Source: JABMOW01 sp964409335 (GTDB lineage Bacteria; Fidelibacterota; Marinisomatia; SCGC-AAA003-L08; JACNLC01). From it: DNA of 64,000 nucleotides. The position numbers and the translations under genes were made by a program. This document shows positions 60,158 through 64,000 of the stretch, one piece after another. The stretch spans positions 1-64,000 of the forward strand of contig CAYPCW010000007.1 of NCBI GenBank assembly GCA_964409335.1. The letters run 5' to 3'. The notes beneath the pieces are model-generated. The model was given only the letters and a program-made list of their open reading frames with translations. It did no database searches and was not told the DNA's origin. Position 1 is the first letter of the stretch. Each line of letters opens with the position of its first letter.

Positions 60158-61495
60158 TCAGACAACACCCTGATCCATCATCGCATCCGCTACCTTGATA
60201 AATCCGGCGATATTGGCGCCTTTCATGTAGTTTACATAGTCGCCTTCCGTCCCATATTTTACACACTGGTTGTGAATACTTTTCATGATGCTCTTTAGTT
60301 TTTCATCCACTTCTTCGCGCGTCCAGTTGAGTCTCATACTGTTCTGGCTCATTTCCAGTCCGGAAACCGCGACACCCCCCGCATTGGCGGCTTTACCCGG
60401 ACCATAGAGAATACGGTTTTTCAGGTAAACTTCAATCGCATCAGGGTCAGAGGGCATATTGGCGCCTTCAGTTACGCATATGCAACCGTTGGCGATGAGC
60501 ATTTCGGCATCCATTTTATTAATTTCATTCTGGGTTGCACAGGGCAGCGCAATATCGCATTTGGCTTTCCAGGGTCTCTGGCCTTCCCAATATTCTGCAT
60601 TATATTTGGTGGTGTAGTCTTTGATTCTGCCTCGTTTTACATTTTTCAAATCGAATATGAATTTCAGTTTTTCAGCGTCAACGCCTTCAGGATCGTAAAA
60701 GGTGCCGGATGAGTCAGACCCAGTCACCACTTTACCGCCTAATTGGTTCACTTTTTCTGTGGCGTATTGAGCAACATTGCCGGAACCTGAAATTGCCACG
60801 GTTTTCCCCCGAAGTGAGTCCCCTTTGGCTTTCAACATTTCTTCAGTGAAATACACAGTACCGTAACCGGTCGCTTCCGGCCGGATGAGACTGCCTCCCC
60901 AGTTTAACGCTTTTCCCGTTAACACGCCGGTAAATTCATTTCGAATCCGTTTGTACTGCCCAAAAAGAAAGCCAATTTCACGTCCGCCTACCCCGATATC
61001 ACCGGCTGGCACGTCAGTATTGGGTCCGATATGTCTTGAAAGTTCAGTCATGAAAGATTGGCAAAAACTCATCACTTCATTATCTGATTTACCTTTGGGA
61101 TCAAAGTCTGATCCGCCCTTACCGCCCCCCATGGGAAGCGTGGTCAGACTGTTCTTGAATACCTGTTCAAACCCCAGGAATTTTAAAATCCCGAGATTGA
61201 CAGATGGGTGAAATCTCAAACCGCCCTTATAGGGTCCGATTGCAGAGTTGAATTCTATTCTGAAACCGCGATTCACTTTGATCTCGCCCCGGTCGTTACG
61301 CCAGGGAACTCTGAAAATCAGGCTCCGCTCCGGCTCAACAATTCTGTCCAAAATATTTGCATGAAGATAGTGGGGATGATCCTGCAGAAAACTCCACAAT
61401 GATTCGGTCACTTCCCGCACTGCCTGAAGGAATTCTGGCTGAGCCGGGTTTTTCGCGGCTACCATATCCATGAATTCTTCGATGGACTTATACAT
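60158..61495 (-). CDS. gdhA: Glutamate dehydrogenase (NADP-type)
   Basis: About 445 residues from the ATG at 61495, with AGGAG eight bases upstream. It interconverts 2-oxoglutarate plus ammonia with glutamate. Signatures: RIEFNSAIGPYKGGLRFHPSVNL, LPMGGGKGGSDFDPKGKSD, DVPAGDIGVGGREIGFLFGQYK, and the cofactor site VAISGSGNVAQYATEK. The hexameric type of about 450 residues fits the NADP-dependent biosynthetic form. The frame stays open to 61669, but the extra residues do not fit the family. Confidence 0.96.
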   Translation of the reverse strand: MYKSIEEFMDMVAAKNPAQPEFLQAVREVTESLWSFLQDHPHYLHANILDRIVEPERSLIFRVPWRNDRGEIKVNRGFRIEFNSAIGPYKGGLRFHPSVNLGILKFLGFEQVFKNSLTTLPMGGGKGGSDFDPKGKSDNEVMSFCQSFMTELSRHIGPNTDVPAGDIGVGGREIGFLFGQYKRIRNEFTGVLTGKALNWGGSLIRPEATGYGTVYFTEEMLKAKGDSLRGKTVAISGSGNVAQYATEKVNQLGGKVVTGSDSSGTFYDPEGVDAEKLKFIFDLKNVKRGRIKDYTTKYNAEYWEGQRPWKAKCDIALPCATQNEINKMDAEMLIANGCICVTEGANMPSDPDAIEVYLKNRILYGPGKAANAGGVAVSGLEMSQNSMRLNWTREEVDEKLKSIMKSIHNQCVKYGTEGDYVNYMKGANIAGFIKVADAMMDQGVV

Positions 61496-61705
61496 TAATA
61501 ATTCTCCTATTAAAACTAATAAATTTATCTCTTTTGAAACTGCAAATTGCAGGCGGGAAAATTTACGCTGAATCAAATTTCCGGCATCAGATATATTTTT
61601 AAACCGAAGGAGAACTTTATCATACCAGGGGGTTTGGTGGTGAGAATCCACTAAGGATTTGATTCCCATCCGGAGTAAATTTATCCAAATAAAAATTGAG
61701 AATTC

Positions 61706-62446
61706 ATGCTTCTTACCACCATCATTGTGTTCACCGTATTAGGCAGTGTGGGATCCGTACTTGTCGCTGCATTATTCCTCATTTTTCCGAACCGGATCCA
61801 AAATAAATTGCTTCCCGTGCTGGTGAGTTTTGCTACCGGCGCATTGCTGGGTGCGGCATTTCTTCGGTTGATCCCCCATGCCATTGAAGAATCTTCCGGA
61901 TACTCCGTATCTCTCACGGTGCTTCTGGGTATTATCCTCTTTTTCCTGTTGGAGAAGTTGGTTCTCTGGAGACATTGCCATGAGGCGGATTGCCATGTCC
62001 ATAACGCTTCCGGCGTGCTGATCCTGATCGGGGATTCATTCCATAATTTCATTGACGGGATCATTATCGCTGCCGCCTTTTTTATTGATATATGGTTTGG
62101 CATTGCTACATCTATTTCAATTATATCTCATGAAATCCCCCAGGAGGTGGGCGATTTTGCCATTCTCCTGAATAACAATTTTTCCAGAAAAAAAGCATTT
62201 TCCCTCAATATCATATCAGGATTCAGCGCCCTCGCAGGCGGTGTTATGGCATATTTTTTTATGATGCAGATCCACTCTGCGATCCCTTTCATAATGGCGG
62301 TTTCAGCCGCCAGTTTTATTTATATTGCGGTTGGAGATTTAATGCAGGGGATGGCGCAGCATTATACTATCAGGGATACCATATTTCAACTGACGCTTAT
62401 GCTCGCAGGGATATTCACGATCGTTTTGTTTGATACCCATGGATAA
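61706..62446 (+). CDS. ZIP-family metal transporter
   Basis: A 246-residue membrane protein with about eight helices. The two metal-binding helices are GDSFHNFIDGIIIAAAF (HNxxD) and SIISHEIPQEVGDFAILLNNNFS (HEIPQE). An RLIPHAIEESSG segment follows helix 2. It should take up or move Zn2+, Fe2+ or related ions. There is no His-rich loop. It is followed at about 60 bases by the MATE gene. Confidence 0.92.
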   Translation: MLLTTIIVFTVLGSVGSVLVAALFLIFPNRIQNKLLPVLVSFATGALLGAAFLRLIPHAIEESSGYSVSLTVLLGIILFFLLEKLVLWRHCHEADCHVHNASGVLILIGDSFHNFIDGIIIAAAFFIDIWFGIATSISIISHEIPQEVGDFAILLNNNFSRKKAFSLNIISGFSALAGGVMAYFFMMQIHSAIPFIMAVSAASFIYIAVGDLMQGMAQHYTIRDTIFQLTLMLAGIFTIVLFDTHG

Positions 62447-62507
62447 TTACGGCGGGATGTTTCTTCGGATTATGGCTAATTTTCGCCCCTGATTCAATAC
62501 CTATTTC

Positions 62508-63854
62508 ATGCCTCATCTACAAAAACAAAGTCGATTATCCGAGTTTATCACCAATCCCAAAGGCGCACTTTGGAAATTGTCATTCCCCATGATGTTCGGG
62601 ATGATGGTCCAGGCTATTTATATGCTGGTGGATACCGCATTCATCGGAAGATGGGTCGGCGGATCCGCACTTGCCGGACTTGGATATGTATTCCCCATCA
62701 TGTTTATCATTCTTGGTCTGACATTTGGGCTGGGTTCGGGTGTGACCACCGTCATCGCTCAATTTATCGGGCAGAATGAAAAGAAAAAAGCCGATAATGC
62801 TGCAGAACATTCTCTGCTTCTCGGGATCATTATCAGTGTGTTCATCCTCCTTATCGGGTATTCACAGGGCGATCATTTTATCACTGTTCAGGGTGCAAGT
62901 GAAGAAGTTCTCGGCGATGCGCTGAAATATTTCCATATTATGGTTACAGGATCATGTTTTATGATCATCAGTATTTTTTTCCGGTCAATCCTGTCGGGTG
63001 AAGGTGAAGCCATATTCCCCATGAAGGTGATGGCGATCGGAACCATTTCGAATATTATTCTGGATCCGCCATTTATCCATTTTTGGGGATTGTCCGGTGC
63101 GGCAATTGCCACGGTACTCAGCCAGGCGACCGTGACGTTTATTTTCATTTATATGATGTTTTTCAGGCATCATACCTATATCCGGTTCGCATTTAATGAT
63201 TTTTCATTTAACCCGGCGGTCATCAAACTCATTTTTAAGCTGGGGATCCCTGCATCTTTATCCATGGTGATCATGTCGCTGGGAGTTTCTGTATTTAACC
63301 GGATACTGGGTACATCCGATGCCGTCGCTGCCTACCAGACCGCCGGACGGATCGAGCATTTGTTCTTTTTGCCACTGATCTCCATTGCCACTGCGCTGGT
63401 AACCCTCGTGGGGATGTTCTACGGCAATAAAAGAACAGACCTTGTTAAAAAAATTATTTTATACGGGATCTCGCGATCAATGATCATCACTATATCGGTG
63501 TCCGTTCTGTTTTTCTTTTTCGCTGAAAATTTCATTCCCCTCTTCACCAAATCAGATGAAATTGTGGATCTGGCCGTTTCTTACTTTAAGGTGATGGTAT
63601 TTGCTTACCCCTTTGTGACCATCGGGCTCAATAGCGGCAGGATCATGCAGGGTATGGGCGTTGCTTATCCCATGTTGGTGGTCACCTCCCTTCGGGTGGT
63701 CGTGATCAGCGCGCCCCTGGCCTGGTATTTCACCCGCGTGTTAGGGAAGCCCCTCTATTTTGTCTGGCTGGCCGTTCTGATTTCATCTATGATTGCCTCG
63801 ACGATCAGTTTCACCTGGATGCTCACCATTCTCAAACGAATCCGGACGATGTAA
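62508..63854 (+). CDS. MATE-family efflux transporter
   Basis: A 448-residue polytopic membrane protein with twelve hydrophobic helices in two halves. Helix 1 region: PKGALWKLSFPMMFGMMVQAIYMLVDTAFIG, then GSALAGLGYVFPIMF, FGLGSGVTTVIAQFIGQNEKKKADNA; the second half repeats the pattern with GIPASLSMVIMSLGV. The family exports drugs or metabolites using Na+ or H+. Substrate is unknown. Confidence 0.94.
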   Translation: MPHLQKQSRLSEFITNPKGALWKLSFPMMFGMMVQAIYMLVDTAFIGRWVGGSALAGLGYVFPIMFIILGLTFGLGSGVTTVIAQFIGQNEKKKADNAAEHSLLLGIIISVFILLIGYSQGDHFITVQGASEEVLGDALKYFHIMVTGSCFMIISIFFRSILSGEGEAIFPMKVMAIGTISNIILDPPFIHFWGLSGAAIATVLSQATVTFIFIYMMFFRHHTYIRFAFNDFSFNPAVIKLIFKLGIPASLSMVIMSLGVSVFNRILGTSDAVAAYQTAGRIEHLFFLPLISIATALVTLVGMFYGNKRTDLVKKIILYGISRSMIITISVSVLFFFFAENFIPLFTKSDEIVDLAVSYFKVMVFAYPFVTIGLNSGRIMQGMGVAYPMLVVTSLRVVVISAPLAWYFTRVLGKPLYFVWLAVLISSMIASTISFTWMLTILKRIRTM

Positions 63855-64000
63855 CGGGATTGCCCCGGGACCTGAACCAGCAAAATTAAAAAACATTTAA
63901 TGGTGCAGACCGAAGAATATGGATCGCATTAAGTCTGTAGTTACTTAAGTTCAAGTAAGATTATACCTGAGAACCGGGCTATAAACCCTGGACAATAACC
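63855..64000. other. Window end, no feature seen
   Basis: The last 146 bases after the MATE stop hold no supportable gene or clear terminator. Confidence 0.5.

Overview
The window is an ordinary-density bacterial chromosome segment with about 62 protein genes, no rRNA or tRNA genes, no CRISPR array and no recognisable insertion sequence. The organism is most likely a Gram-negative member of the FCB group, such as Candidatus Marinimicrobia or a Calditrichota/KSB1-like lineage. The evidence is a secreted protein ending in a Por/type IX secretion sorting domain (the PNPFNP motif), a TonB-dependent receptor with a carboxypeptidase-regulatory-like N-terminal domain, dockerin-type repeats on an exported protein, a 'GATase-like LPMD' periplasmic protein typical of Bacteroidetes relatives, and the Bacteroidetes-type Cas6 fold. 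This lineage call is inference, not a measurement.

Layout. 1-2392 (minus): MscS channel, DUF432 and CorA. 2459-4870: a GNAT acetyltransferase, divergent from a haem-binding DUF3365 lipoprotein, then an EamA transporter. 4942-10661 (minus): a secreted block with a His/Met-rich triplicated protein, a dockerin protein, a TPR-HTH regulator and an LPMD-family periplasmic protein. 10832-13725 (minus): an SRPBCC protein, two methyltransferases and DNA polymerase IV. 13880-16778: a small outer-membrane protein behind a Fur-type box, pterin carbinolamine dehydratase, DUF3228 and RarD. 16884-21202 (plus): an enoyl-reductase-type SDR, then nadC-nadA-nadB for de novo NAD. 21264-28729 (minus): TonB receptor, UbiA prenyltransferase, prmC, prfA, DUF1385 and rpmE. 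29274-37666 (minus): aspartate aminotransferase, a solo Cas6-like protein, rho, folC, murI, an amidase and a beta-barrel protein. 37983-45523 (plus): secD-secF, purA, ogt and a large zinc metalloprotease. 45647-47619: a methyltransferase, a YdeI-like gene broken by an in-frame TAG, and a DUF486 protein.

47871-56194 (minus) is a long co-directional block. It begins with a leader RNA and attenuator, then moaA, a moaC-moaB fusion, a TauE/SafE exporter, moeA, moaD and moaE. It continues with a radical SAM protein, an M20 amidohydrolase and an MtaD-like deaminase. The core makes molybdenum cofactor: MoaA and MoaC make cPMP, MoaD/MoaE add the dithiolene sulfurs, and MoaB and MoeA adenylate the product and insert the metal. 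56451-58133 holds a hemerythrin protein, an Rrf2 regulator and DoxX. 58401-63854 holds an MBL-fold lipoprotein, a 3-methyladenine glycosylase, glutamate dehydrogenase, a ZIP transporter and a MATE transporter.

The most unusual items are the orphan Cas6-like gene between rho and aspC, apparently lacking the family's usual His region; the 264-bp perfect repeat inside the His/Met-rich secreted protein; a moaE gene whose best start codon is ACG; the amber-interrupted YdeI gene; and the structured leader of the molybdenum cofactor operon.
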